Assembly (NCBI GenBank): GCA_017618435.1
Contig: JAFZUH010000234.1
Span: 1-31,881 of the forward strand
Source of the DNA: Bacteroidales bacterium
GTDB taxonomy: Bacteria; Bacteroidota; Bacteroidia; Bacteroidales; WCHB1-69
Direction: 5' to 3'
DNA: 31,881 nucleotides
Shown: positions 7,901 through 15,678 of the stretch, in pieces
Numbering within the stretch: the first letter of the stretch is position 1
Layout of the letters: every line of letters starts with the position of its first letter
Program-made: the position numbers and the translations under genes
The notes under the pieces: model-generated
Seen by the model: only the letters and a program-made list of their open reading frames with translations
What the model was told of the DNA's origin: nothing
The model's database searches: none

Positions 7901-9112
7901 TTATTCTTTTGTCAAAGATATTTTCTTGGTGAAAATTCTACCGTTGTTATCGGTGATTTTGAGCAAGTAAAGACCAGCAGGCAGAGCCTGAACATCTATA
8001 GAGATATAATCTTGCGACATTGCGGAGGTCTTGCTTTGGCATTGACCGAGACAATTGAATACCTCAACAGTACAAATATTGTTGCCGCTGACATATAGAT
8101 TGTTTTTTGCAGGGTTAGGAAAAACTAAGATGTCGTTTTGCGTGGCTGCGGCAATACCTGTAGTACTTCTTCCGGTATTGAAAAAAGCAAATATTTCTTC
8201 AAAATAGTCTATGTCGTTATCCGGTTTGTTGTACCATGCATGTTGTCCTTGGTTGGCGATGATGAATGCATTTTTGGAATTATTTGTTCCATTGATGTAG
8301 TCCAATCGCTCGAAAGTAATACCGTCATCGCAGGTATTGGGATAGTTATATTGGCTTGGTGCACGACTGATATTGTTCTTTACCCTCCAAAAACTAACCA
8401 GACTTGGTGCAGATAAACCCACTGAAACGTTTAAGTTGAACGTATTATACGTAAAAGTGAGGTTTCCTGTATTGTAGTTTACGATTTCATCAGCAGTTCC
8501 GTGTATGTGCATAACAGAAACGGGTACGTTAGGATTCTGATTTGCGTATTTTTTAGCCAATGTTCCACTGACAGAGGCTATATATTTGATGACAGAGGTA
8601 GTTTGCTCCATCGCCAAACGTTGGCACATAAACGCTCCCAGTGAAAACCCTGCAAAGCAAACCCTTTCGTTGTCAATGTTGAACTTTTTCTTCACGGTAT
8701 CGACTAAGTTAAGCAAAAAACCAACATCATCGTTGTTGCCGCCGAGGGTAAATTTTATCGGGAAAGTATAAATGCTGGTGTCAATGCTTATGCCTGCGTT
8801 CCATACAGGACCAAAGTTATACATTCCAACCAAAGGAAAAGTAGCACTATCTTCCAAGCCTTGTGGCAAGACAATGATAACATTTGCGGTATCTGACATA
8901 CGTTGGAACTCGAACATACTGTTCCAACTTCTGATGTCTTGGTTCATTCCATGCAAGACAAACAGCAGTGGAGTAGGGGTGTTGTTGTACGTCTGAGGTA
9001 CAAAAATCATATATTCCCGATTTATGCCGTTATGCTTGATGGTGTGTATGGTGGTTTGTGCATTTGTGCGGCACAGCACAAGTATTAATAAAACAAATAA
9101 TAATCTTTTCAT
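7901..9112 (-). CDS. Secreted PHB-depolymerase/feruloyl-esterase-like hydrolase with T9SS tail
   Basis: Predicted extracellular alpha/beta-hydrolase of the polyhydroxybutyrate depolymerase/LpqC/feruloyl esterase group. The 403 residues begin with a signal peptide (1-19, ending RTNAQ). The catalytic domain (about 20-312) shows the oxyanion segment FVLHGMNQD (51-59), nucleophile motif GFSLG with Ser157, Asp208 in HGTADE and His291 in GQHAW. Residues about 328-403 are a type A T9SS sorting domain (VFPNPAKNNLYV, LPAGLYLLKI). The protein is therefore probably exported through the outer membrane and surface-anchored or released. Likely substrates are plant cell-wall ester bonds or short-chain polyesters; the sequence does not decide. 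It is a single-gene unit with its own promoter and terminator. Confidence 0.87.
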   Translation of the reverse strand: MKRLLFVLLILVLCRTNAQTTIHTIKHNGINREYMIFVPQTYNNTPTPLLFVLHGMNQDIRSWNSMFEFQRMSDTANVIIVLPQGLEDSATFPLVGMYNFGPVWNAGISIDTSIYTFPIKFTLGGNNDDVGFLLNLVDTVKKKFNIDNERVCFAGFSLGAFMCQRLAMEQTTSVIKYIASVSGTLAKKYANQNPNVPVSVMHIHGTADEIVNYNTGNLTFTYNTFNLNVSVGLSAPSLVSFWRVKNNISRAPSQYNYPNTCDDGITFERLDYINGTNNSKNAFIIANQGQHAWYNKPDNDIDYFEEIFAFFNTGRSTTGIAAATQNDILVFPNPAKNNLYVSGNNICTVEVFNCLGQCQSKTSAMSQDYISIDVQALPAGLYLLKITDNNGRIFTKKISLTKE

Positions 9113-9156
9113 TGTAAAATATTTTAATAAGTTAAAATTTGATTTTAAAATTTATG

Positions 9157-9164
9157 CAAAGATA
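9157..9164 (-). promoter_or_regulatory. -7 box for the esterase gene
   Basis: TATCTTTG on the minus strand, 44 nt before the esterase start. The place where a -33 box should lie is occupied by the inverted repeat at 9176-9195. Confidence 0.7.
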
Positions 9165-9175
9165 ATATTTTTTTA

Positions 9176-9195
9176 GGAAACACTCAGTGTTTTCC
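9176..9195. repeat. Inverted repeat over the esterase -33 region
   Basis: GGAAACACT and AGTGTTTTCC form a near-perfect palindrome (one extra T) centred near 9185, about 20 bp upstream of the esterase -7 box. It could be an operator. Confidence 0.5.
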
Positions 9196-9365
9196 TGCAA
9201 AATATATTTCTATCATATCTTCCTTTTGATGGAACTTTAGCCTTGGCACAAACTTGTGCCCGTTTTTGGGAGTGTAAAATAAAATAAGGCAACTGAATTT
9301 TTTTGAACAAAATTCATAAAAGTTTATACAATAATAATAAAAAGGTATCGTTAAAACATATACTT
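9196..9365. other. Noncoding gap between esterase promoter and tmRNA, with a 16-bp palindrome
   Basis: No gene is seen. GGCACAA and TTGTGCC (9245-9260) make a 16-bp palindrome with a 2-bp centre, followed by CGTTTTTGGG. Possible tmRNA promoter elements are TATCGTTA at 9346 or TATACTTG at 9359. Both are imperfect matches to TAnnTTTG. Confidence 0.4.
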
Positions 9366-9732
9366 GGGGTTGTTTGGTTTTGACAGCTCGTAGGTGGAAG
9401 TGTAAGCACGTCGGACGTTGTAAGTAGGTTCCGTAATAGCCAACTTTCAAGCCAATTAAACGGCGAAAATACTAATTTTGCACTCGCTGCGTAACAAGGT
9501 TGCGTAGCATGCCATCTCACCAAAAGCCATGCTCTGCGGCGTTTGGATATGAGGTGTCGGAAAAGCGGAGATAGTCTTTGTGTGCCTCGCCACAAATGCG
9601 AAATTTTAGAGGATAAGTTGCCTGTCGGTTTAGCCTTGTACCTGCAAGCAATCGAAAATCAAACAAAGGATAAGCGTGTAGAAAGCATTTTTGCAGCGGG
9701 TTTGGACGAGGGTTCGACTCCCTCCAGCTCCA
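9366..9732 (+). ncRNA. ssrA: Transfer-messenger RNA
   Basis: Rescues ribosomes stalled on broken mRNA and tags the nascent chain for proteolysis. The 5' end GGGGTTGTTTGGTTTTGACAGC and the 3' end with GGGTTCGACTCCCTCCAGCTCCA are the classic tRNA-like half sequences. GGGGTTG pairs with CAGCTCC as acceptor stem, and GAGGGTTCGACTCCCTC is the T arm. The mRNA-like frame at 9462-9494 encodes GENTNFALAA followed by TAA, close to known Bacteroidales tags ending ALAA. The CCA end is not encoded, since ACT follows the discriminator A. Length is about 367 nt. It is a one-piece, non-permuted form. ClpXP, which degrades tagged proteins in other bacteria, is encoded 4 kb downstream. The dut start codon is only 21 nt beyond the 3' end. 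Confidence 0.96.
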
Positions 9733-9753
9733 CTTTGATAAAATCTTTATGTT

Positions 9754-10185
9754 ATGTTAGTCAAAATTATCAATCATTCCAATAATGCTTTGCCTGCATA
9801 CGAAACAATTGATTCGGCAGGTATGGATATTCGGGCCAATTTGCAAGAACCGATAACCTTAAAACCCCTGCAACGCATGTTAATTCCAACGGGTTTGCAT
9901 ATTGCTTTGCCTTCGGGATATGAAGCCCAAATCCGTCCTCGCAGTGGTATGGCTATCAAACATGGAATTACCGTATTGAATACCCCGGGAACAATAGATG
10001 CTGACTATCGTGGAGAAATAAAAGTAATTTTGGTCAATTTGTCAGATACTGATTTTACTATCTATCATGGAGATAGAATTGCTCAGATGGTGATAGCCAA
10101 ACATGAAACCATTGGTTGGCAATGTGTTGAGGTTTTGGACAATACCGAAAGAGGGGAAGGCGGATTTGGTCATACCGGCAAATAA
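9754..10185 (+). CDS. dut: Deoxyuridine 5'-triphosphate nucleotidohydrolase
   Basis: Hydrolyses dUTP to dUMP and pyrophosphate, keeping uracil out of DNA and supplying thymidylate precursor. The 143-residue product carries all five trimeric dUTPase motifs in order: SAGMDIRA (motif 1, about residues 21-28), PRSGMA (2), GTIDADYRGEI (3), GDRIAQMVI (4) and RGEGGFGHTG (5) at the C-terminus. It begins 21 nt after the tmRNA and ends 5 nt before the TPR gene, an arrangement also familiar from Bacteroides (dut then TPR protein). No promoter is apparent in the short gap after ssrA, so the transcript may start in or before the tmRNA gene. Confidence 0.97.
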   Translation: MLVKIINHSNNALPAYETIDSAGMDIRANLQEPITLKPLQRMLIPTGLHIALPSGYEAQIRPRSGMAIKHGITVLNTPGTIDADYRGEIKVILVNLSDTDFTIYHGDRIAQMVIAKHETIGWQCVEVLDNTERGEGGFGHTGK

Positions 10186-10190
10186 TAAAC

Positions 10191-11621
10191 ATGAAAAAAA
10201 TATATCCTATTCTCTTTATTTTATTGTTTGTACTGCCATATTATGGTTTTGCACAAAAGACAAAAAAAAGCAAAAAATCTTTCTCTAAAGTAGAAATATT
10301 TTCATCTCAAGAACAGTATAGAGAACAATCCAACACTTTGATAGACGCTGTTGTGTTAAAAAATGCAGGCAAATACGCCGAAGCAGAACAACAACTGAAA
10401 ATCCTATTGGCCACCAACCCGTCTTACGATATAGCCCATTTTGAATATGCCAAATTATTATTGATGCAAAACAAAGTCAAGGCTGCCATTGAAGAATTGC
10501 AAACCGCTTTGACACTTTGTGATACCAATCGTTGGATAAAAGCCGCATTGGCAGAAGCCTACGATATAAGCCAACAATATGACAAATCGGAAAAACTATG
10601 GCAAAATCTGTCTTTGAAATATCCTGAAAATCAAGAATATATAGACAAGTACGCTATTGCTCTCATCTATCAAAACAGACTAAAAGAAGCGGTAGATGCC
10701 TATAATATAATGGAAGTGCAGATGGGTGTCAATGAGGATATAATAATTGCCAAACGTAATATTTGGTTACAACTCAAGAAACCTGAAAATGCGGTCAAGG
10801 AAATGAACAAATTGGAGAAGGCTTTTCCCAACGATATTCGTTATCCTTTGGATATTGCCGACATATACATCTCCAACAAAATGGAAGAAAAGGCTATGCC
10901 TTACCTGCAAAAAGCAGGAGAAATAGACCCGACCAATCCGCAGATAAACACCAATTTATACAATTATTATATTGAAAACAAAAACAATGATTCCGCTTAT
11001 AAATATTTAAAAAGGGCTTTTGCCTCTACGGAACTGAATATTGATGAAAAAATAAAAATATTGATGTCGTTTTATGGAAAAAATCTGCAGAAACAAATGG
11101 CATACAATTTGTTGGATTCATTGGTGAAAGCCCACCCAGATAACCCCAAAGCGTGGGCCATATACGCGGATTTTCTCAATCAAGACAATCAATTCAGACA
11201 AGCCAAAGAAGCCTTTGAACGGGTGCTGGATTTGGACAATAGCAAATATCCTATCTGGGAACAATATTTACCCATATTGCTTGCTCTACAAGAATTTGAA
11301 TTGGTGGTTACCCAATCTCTTGAAGCTCAATCTCTGTTTCCTATGCAAGCCTTGCCCTATCTGACACAAGGAATGGCACACGTGGCATTGAAACAATCCT
11401 CAGAAGCCGTCAATGCCCTAAAGGAAGGGTTGAACTATGCAACGGGCAATGCTTTGGTGGCAACGTTCTATTATACGCTGGCTCAAGCCTATATGATAGA
11501 AAATAATTTTGAAGAAGTTGTTGTCAATTTTGAAAATGCCTTACAAAAAGAGCCTCAAAACGACATGTTGCTCAACGAATACAGTTACTATTTGGCAGAA
11601 CAAGGCAAAAACCTCAATTAG
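10191..11621 (+). CDS. Exported TPR protein, main N-terminal part before an in-frame TAG
   Basis: Tetratricopeptide-repeat protein of unknown role, 476 residues to the amber codon at 11619-11621. Residues 1-22 form a signal peptide (LLFVLPYYGFAQ). A Lys/Ser-rich stretch follows, then about ten to twelve degenerate 34-residue TPR units (for example NAGKYAEAEQQLKILLATNP and NNFEEVVVNFENALQKEPQN). The frame reads on past the TAG for another 86 codons with more TPR sequence, giving about 562 residues, close to what I recall for the dut-linked TPR protein of Bacteroides. The residue replaced by TAG is probably Lys or another polar residue in the K-N-L-x-x-A-L motif. The gene follows dut by 5 nt and probably acts in protein-protein assembly in the periplasm or at the outer membrane. 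Confidence 0.85.
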   Translation: MKKIYPILFILLFVLPYYGFAQKTKKSKKSFSKVEIFSSQEQYREQSNTLIDAVVLKNAGKYAEAEQQLKILLATNPSYDIAHFEYAKLLLMQNKVKAAIEELQTALTLCDTNRWIKAALAEAYDISQQYDKSEKLWQNLSLKYPENQEYIDKYAIALIYQNRLKEAVDAYNIMEVQMGVNEDIIIAKRNIWLQLKKPENAVKEMNKLEKAFPNDIRYPLDIADIYISNKMEEKAMPYLQKAGEIDPTNPQINTNLYNYYIENKNNDSAYKYLKRAFASTELNIDEKIKILMSFYGKNLQKQMAYNLLDSLVKAHPDNPKAWAIYADFLNQDNQFRQAKEAFERVLDLDNSKYPIWEQYLPILLALQEFELVVTQSLEAQSLFPMQALPYLTQGMAHVALKQSSEAVNALKEGLNYATGNALVATFYYTLAQAYMIENNFEEVVVNFENALQKEPQNDMLLNEYSYYLAEQGKNLN

Positions 11622-11879
11622 GCCTTGCAATTATCAGAAAAATCTTTAAAATCAAATACCCATGCCGCCTATTTGGATACTTATGCTTGGATATTATTTA
11701 AACAAGGCAAATATCTTGAAGCCAAGACTTGGCTGGAAAAAGCCCTGAAAAACGGCGGAGAAAACGATGCGGATATACTTGACCACTATTGCCAGATTTT
11801 GCAGCAACTCAACGAAACCACATTGTACAATGAATACAAAATAAAATTGCAAAACTTACAAAATCATATCACGGAATGA
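11622..11879 (+). pseudogene. C-terminal TPR segment beyond the in-frame TAG
   Basis: This stretch is in the same frame as the preceding TPR gene and continues its repeats without a gap in homology-like sense: ALQLSEKSLKSNTHAAYLDTYAWILF, then a full TPR (KQGKYLEAKTWLEKALKNGG) and ILDHYCQILQQL. The YLDTYAWILF motif is typical of the last repeats of this family. There is no ATG and no ribosome-binding site at its head; the nearest possible start is a TTG at 11625. I therefore read it as the severed end of one gene, caused by a single-base nonsense change or a sequencing/assembly error. It ends in TGA overlapping the next gene's ATG (11876-11879). Confidence 0.75.
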
Positions 11880-12169
11880 AATACAAAAACGAACATGATA
11901 TGAAAGAGGTTTCCAATTTGTTTTGGAAAAACAATCAAAAACTACACGAAGTTTATGCAAGCAAACGTATTGATTGGCTGTGGAGCAATTGTATGGGCGA
12001 AACTATTGCAAAATATACGCAAAAGATAATACTTCAAAACGAATCTTTGATTGTATATATCACCAACCCCATTGTAAAAAATGAATTATTGCTCAACAGA
12101 AGCAAAATAAAAGCCCTGCTAAACGAAAAAATCGGAAGCGGTTTGATTAAACAAATTCAAATACTTTAA
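11876..12169 (+). CDS. DUF721 (DciA-like) protein
   Basis: Small basic protein of the DUF721 family, 97 residues, related to the N-terminal domain of DciA, which in other bacteria helps load the replicative helicase. Recognisable features are the W-x-x-C/V-M-G-x-x-I-A-K-Y-T-x-K segment (about residues 38-50), then alternating strands ESLIVYITNPIVKNELLLNRSKIKALLNEKIG and the terminal IKQIQIL strand. The ATG overlaps the stop of the TPR frame by four bases (ATGA). A second ATG at 11900 would also give a plausible start and fits the usual family length slightly better. A helicase-loading role here is inference. Confidence 0.75.
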   Translation: MKYKNEHDMKEVSNLFWKNNQKLHEVYASKRIDWLWSNCMGETIAKYTQKIILQNESLIVYITNPIVKNELLLNRSKIKALLNEKIGSGLIKQIQIL

Positions 12170-12200
12170 TTTTTTTTCTTTAACATAAAGATTTTTATGT

Positions 12201-12208
12201 TATCTTTG
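12201..12208 (+). promoter_or_regulatory. -7 box for tig
   Basis: TATCTTTG 57 nt before the tig start codon, with TTTA 18 nt further upstream at the -33 position. Confidence 0.75.
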
Positions 12209-12264
12209 CAAACTATATTTTTAAGATAATAATAAATATTGTAAATTAAATTATAAAAATTCGT

Positions 12265-13689
12265 ATGAATATTACAAGAGAACAAATTGGAACTTTACAC
12301 GAACAGATAACCATTACTTTCGTGCCGGAAGATTACCAACCGGCGGTAAACAAATCGTTGAAAGATTTAAAAAACAAGATACAAGAACCCGGTTTCCGCA
12401 AAGGTCATATACCTATGGGTTTGGTGAACAAAAAATATGGAAAATCAGTTTTAGTAGACGAATTGTCCAAAATGACAAACGATAAAATGTTGGATTTTTT
12501 CAAAGAAAATAATATCAACATCTTGTTTGAACCTATTGAAAAATTAGACACAACAGTCGGAGATTTTGACAATCCCAAAGATTTTACTTTTACGTTTGAA
12601 ATCGGTATTCGTCCCGAATTGTCCATTGACTATGTCAAGGCAAAAAAAATAGATACCTATAAAATTATAGCAACAGACGAAGAAATAAATACCGAAATAC
12701 ACTCCTTACGCAAACGTTTGGGCAAATTTGCTTCTACCGAAGAAGTTGCAGAAGAAGATATGCTTCTGACGACCGTTCAACCGGAAGAAGGCGAAAAATT
12801 TACATCATCACTGATGCTAACCTATGTAAAAGAAGACCAAGTGAAACAATTTGTCGGCAAAAAATTACATGATGAATTTACTATAGACACAACAACTGTT
12901 TTTAAGAGCGATTACGAACGTTCCACTTTCTTGAAAGTGAAAATGGACGAATTGGAAAATGCTCCTAAAAAAGTAACGATAAAAATAGATGCCATTCACC
13001 ACATGGAACCTGCTGAATTGAATGAAGAATTTTTCTCCAAAGCATTTCCCGATGGTAGCGTTAAAGATGAAAGTGCATTGAAAGAAAATGTTAAAAATCA
13101 AATAGAACTCCGTTATGTAAACGATGCAAATATGGTTTATAGAAATAAAATTATGGATTTCTTGGTTGATAATACAACAGCGGAATTGCCTGACAATTTT
13201 ATCAAAACCTATTTGGTACGCAACGACAACCGATACAATGCAGAAAACATCGAAGAACAATATGACAACCTTAGAAAATCTATACTTTTCCAACTATTGG
13301 AAGATAAAATCAGTCAAGATTGTCAAATCAATATCGACAAAGATGCTGTATTGAATTATATCAAAGATTATATTCGTATGAGTTATTTCGGTTCTATGAC
13401 AGAAATGGACAAAGAACAAGAAGAACAAATAATGCGTTTGACAACCGAAATGATGAAAAATCAAGAGAATGTAAAAAATGCTTATGAAAATCTGTTCTTT
13501 GAAAAATTGACCGAAGGACTAAAACAACAAATCAATCCCAAAACAAAAGAAATAGATTATCAGTCTTTCATCAAAGAGGTTACTCAAACCATAGAAGACA
13601 AACCCAAGAAGGCCAAAGTAACCAAAACCGCCAAAGCAAAAGCACAAGAGGCAACCAATAATAGTGAACAATTAAGTTTAGACCTTTAA
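12265..13689 (+). CDS. tig: Trigger factor
   Basis: Ribosome-associated chaperone that meets nascent chains at the exit tunnel. The 474 residues begin with the ribosome-binding domain, including the signature GFRKGHIPMGLVNKKYG (about residues 39-55). A central domain (about 150-245) sits where the FKBP-type PPIase lies, but it lacks a clear FKBP core, as is common in Bacteroidota. The long helical C-terminal cradle follows. The last 30 residues are Lys/Ala-rich (KPKKAKVTKTAKAKAQ), which looks like a disordered tail and makes the protein slightly longer than many relatives. It is followed 3 nt later by clpP and then clpX, the same order as in E. coli. Confidence 0.93.
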   Translation: MNITREQIGTLHEQITITFVPEDYQPAVNKSLKDLKNKIQEPGFRKGHIPMGLVNKKYGKSVLVDELSKMTNDKMLDFFKENNINILFEPIEKLDTTVGDFDNPKDFTFTFEIGIRPELSIDYVKAKKIDTYKIIATDEEINTEIHSLRKRLGKFASTEEVAEEDMLLTTVQPEEGEKFTSSLMLTYVKEDQVKQFVGKKLHDEFTIDTTTVFKSDYERSTFLKVKMDELENAPKKVTIKIDAIHHMEPAELNEEFFSKAFPDGSVKDESALKENVKNQIELRYVNDANMVYRNKIMDFLVDNTTAELPDNFIKTYLVRNDNRYNAENIEEQYDNLRKSILFQLLEDKISQDCQINIDKDAVLNYIKDYIRMSYFGSMTEMDKEQEEQIMRLTTEMMKNQENVKNAYENLFFEKLTEGLKQQINPKTKEIDYQSFIKEVTQTIEDKPKKAKVTKTAKAKAQEATNNSEQLSLDL

Positions 13690-13692
13690 TCT

Positions 13693-14352
13693 ATGGACGA
13701 ATTTAGAAAATACGCTATAAAACACGCGGGTATCAATAGTATGACATTGCACAGATACACTTCTGTTGTCAATGAATACATTACTCCCAATATCATAGAA
13801 GAACGTCAATTGAATGCTGTTTCTATGGACGTTTTCTCCCGTTTGATGATGGATAGGATTATCTTTTTGGGAGTTCCTATTTATGATGATGTCGCCAATA
13901 TTATTCAAGCACAATTATTGTTTTTGGAATCTACAGATTCACAAAAAGACATTCAGATTTACATCAATTCTCCCGGCGGGTCAGTTTATGCAGGTTTGGG
14001 TATTTATGATACCATGCAATATATTAAACCTGAAGTGGCAACAATTTGTACAGGAATGGCGGCTTCTATGGCAGCGGTGCTGTTGTGTGCCGGACAAGAC
14101 GGCAAACGTTCCGCCCTCAAACATGCCCGTGTAATGATACACCAACCTATGGGTGGTGCATCAGGACAAGCCTCTGATATTGAAATTGAAGCACGCGAAA
14201 TTCAGAAGATAAAAAAGGAATTGTACGAAATTATTGCCAATCATAGTCATCAACCTTTTGAAAAGGTATGGGCTGACAGCGACAGAGATTATTGGATGAC
14301 CGCTGAAGAAGCTAAATCATACGGTATGATTGATGAAATCTTAACCCGATAA
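13693..14352 (+). CDS. clpP: ATP-dependent Clp protease proteolytic subunit
   Basis: Serine protease that forms the 14-mer degradation chamber of ClpXP. The 219 residues contain the catalytic triad in normal context: Ser125 (TGMAASMA), His150 (VMIHQPMGG) and Asp199 (SDRDYWMTAEEA). The SPGGSV loop (93-98) shapes the oxyanion site. An N-terminal stretch of about 30 residues precedes the conserved core and is probably removed by self-processing. The gene lies between tig and clpX, 3 nt after tig and 22 nt before clpX, so the three genes are probably one transcription unit from the promoter at 12201. Confidence 0.97.
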   Translation: MDEFRKYAIKHAGINSMTLHRYTSVVNEYITPNIIEERQLNAVSMDVFSRLMMDRIIFLGVPIYDDVANIIQAQLLFLESTDSQKDIQIYINSPGGSVYAGLGIYDTMQYIKPEVATICTGMAASMAAVLLCAGQDGKRSALKHARVMIHQPMGGASGQASDIEIEAREIQKIKKELYEIIANHSHQPFEKVWADSDRDYWMTAEEAKSYGMIDEILTR

Positions 14353-14374
14353 TTTCCTTGTAATAAATATAGCA

Positions 14375-15595
14375 ATGGCAAAAAAAGGACGTTATTGTTC
14401 ATTTTGTGGCAAACAAGAAAGTCAAGACCTTATATTAATAGAAGGTCTTGACGCTTGCATTTGTACCAATTGTATAGAAAAAGCAGGTGAAATACTTCAA
14501 CATATAAAAATAGAAGAATTAACAAGACAAAACCAACAGGTTGCCGAATTTCATTTGGACAAAAAGCCTAAAGACATCAAGGCTTTTCTTGACCAATATG
14601 TAATAGGTCAGGAAGAGGCGAAAAAAGTGCTTTCGGTTGCGGTATATAATCACTACAAACGAATAGATTATTATACAACAAGAACCGATGATGATGTTGA
14701 AATTGACAAATCAAACATTATCCTAATCGGAGAAACGGGAACAGGAAAAACTCTATTGGCCAAAACAATAGCCCAACTTATAGATGTTCCTTTTTGTATC
14801 GCCGATGCTACCGTATTTACACAAGCCGGTTATGTTGGCGAAGATGTTGAAAGTATTTTGAGCAGATTGTTGCAGGCGGCTGATTATAATGTCGCCAAAG
14901 CAGAACGTGGAATTGTTTTTATCGACGAAATAGACAAAGTAGCCCGTGCTGTGGACAATCCTTCTATTACACGAGATGTTTCAGGTGAGGGTGTACAACA
15001 AGCCCTGTTGAAACTGTTGGAAGGCAGCATTGTCAATGTTCCACCTGAGGGCGGAAGAAAACACCCGGAACAAAAGTTCATTCAGGTGGATACAAGAAAT
15101 ATTCTCTTTATTGCAGGCGGTGCTTTTGACGGCATAGAACGGAAAATTGCCAACCGTTTAAATACAAGCATTATCGGATACAAAAAAGAATCTAAAAAAA
15201 TCAATAAAGACAACCTGTTGGAACACGTTTCCGCCCAAGACTTGAAAACATTCGGGTTGATACCCGAACTATGCGGGCGTTTTCCTGTTATCACTCATCT
15301 TAATCCTCTTGATAAAGATGCTTTGAAGCGTATCTTATTACAACCTAAAAATGCCTTGTTGAAACAATATACCAAACTGTTGGAATTGGACAATGTCAAT
15401 CTTAAATTTGAAGACAATGCCATTGATTATATTGTTGAAAAAGCGGTTGAACTAAAATTAGGAGCAAGAGGTTTGCGGGCTATCATCGAAAAAATAATGA
15501 CAGACATTATGTTTGAGGCCAAACCTGCCAAAAACAAAACATTGTCCATCACCTTGGATTATGTAACAAAAAAATGCGAACAAGTATTCGTATAA
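14375..15595 (+). CDS. clpX: ATP-dependent Clp protease ATP-binding subunit ClpX
   Basis: AAA+ unfoldase that recognises substrates, including tmRNA-tagged proteins, and feeds them to ClpP. The 406 residues carry an N-terminal zinc-binding domain (Cys8, Cys11, Cys30, Cys33), Walker A GETGTGKT (119-126), pore loop GYVGEDVE (152-159), Walker B VFIDEID with Asp184 and Glu185, and a C-terminal sensor-2 region LGARGLRAIIEKIM. The ClpP-contact loop is present as LIPELCGRFPV in the usual place (the IGF-type loop itself is less clear). The frame is intact and the length is normal. A strong terminator follows, shared with the convergent barrel gene. Confidence 0.97.
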   Translation: MAKKGRYCSFCGKQESQDLILIEGLDACICTNCIEKAGEILQHIKIEELTRQNQQVAEFHLDKKPKDIKAFLDQYVIGQEEAKKVLSVAVYNHYKRIDYYTTRTDDDVEIDKSNIILIGETGTGKTLLAKTIAQLIDVPFCIADATVFTQAGYVGEDVESILSRLLQAADYNVAKAERGIVFIDEIDKVARAVDNPSITRDVSGEGVQQALLKLLEGSIVNVPPEGGRKHPEQKFIQVDTRNILFIAGGAFDGIERKIANRLNTSIIGYKKESKKINKDNLLEHVSAQDLKTFGLIPELCGRFPVITHLNPLDKDALKRILLQPKNALLKQYTKLLELDNVNLKFEDNAIDYIVEKAVELKLGARGLRAIIEKIMTDIMFEAKPAKNKTLSITLDYVTKKCEQVFV

Positions 15596-15630
15596 GAAAA
15601 TGAAGTAATTTTTGTGTAATTTGTGTGTAT

Positions 15631-15660
15631 AAAAAAAGGAGCGTAATGCTCCTTTTTTTT
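15631..15660. terminator. Bidirectional terminator between clpX and the barrel gene
   Basis: AAAAAAAGGAGC, GTAAT loop region, GCTCCTTTTTTTT: a GC-centred stem with A-run and T-run flanks. It lies 36 nt after clpX and 19 nt after the convergent gene's stop. Confidence 0.9.
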
Positions 15661-15678
15661 ATAGATGATTTGTCTCTA

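Noticed and set aside
7682..8098. A 138-codon plus-strand open frame
   Set aside because: It overlaps the C-terminus and terminator of the esterase on the other strand, has no family resemblance, and its composition is that of an antisense shadow.
9184..9595. Minus-strand open frames of 88 and 93 codons
   Set aside because: They lie antisense to the tmRNA gene and its promoter region; the RNA gene explains the sequence.
11619..11621. Genome-wide reassignment of TAG as a sense codon to explain the interrupted TPR gene
   Set aside because: rpsF, the barrel gene at 15679, the acyltransferase at 19540 and rnfE all end in TAG at the expected protein lengths, so TAG is a normal stop here.
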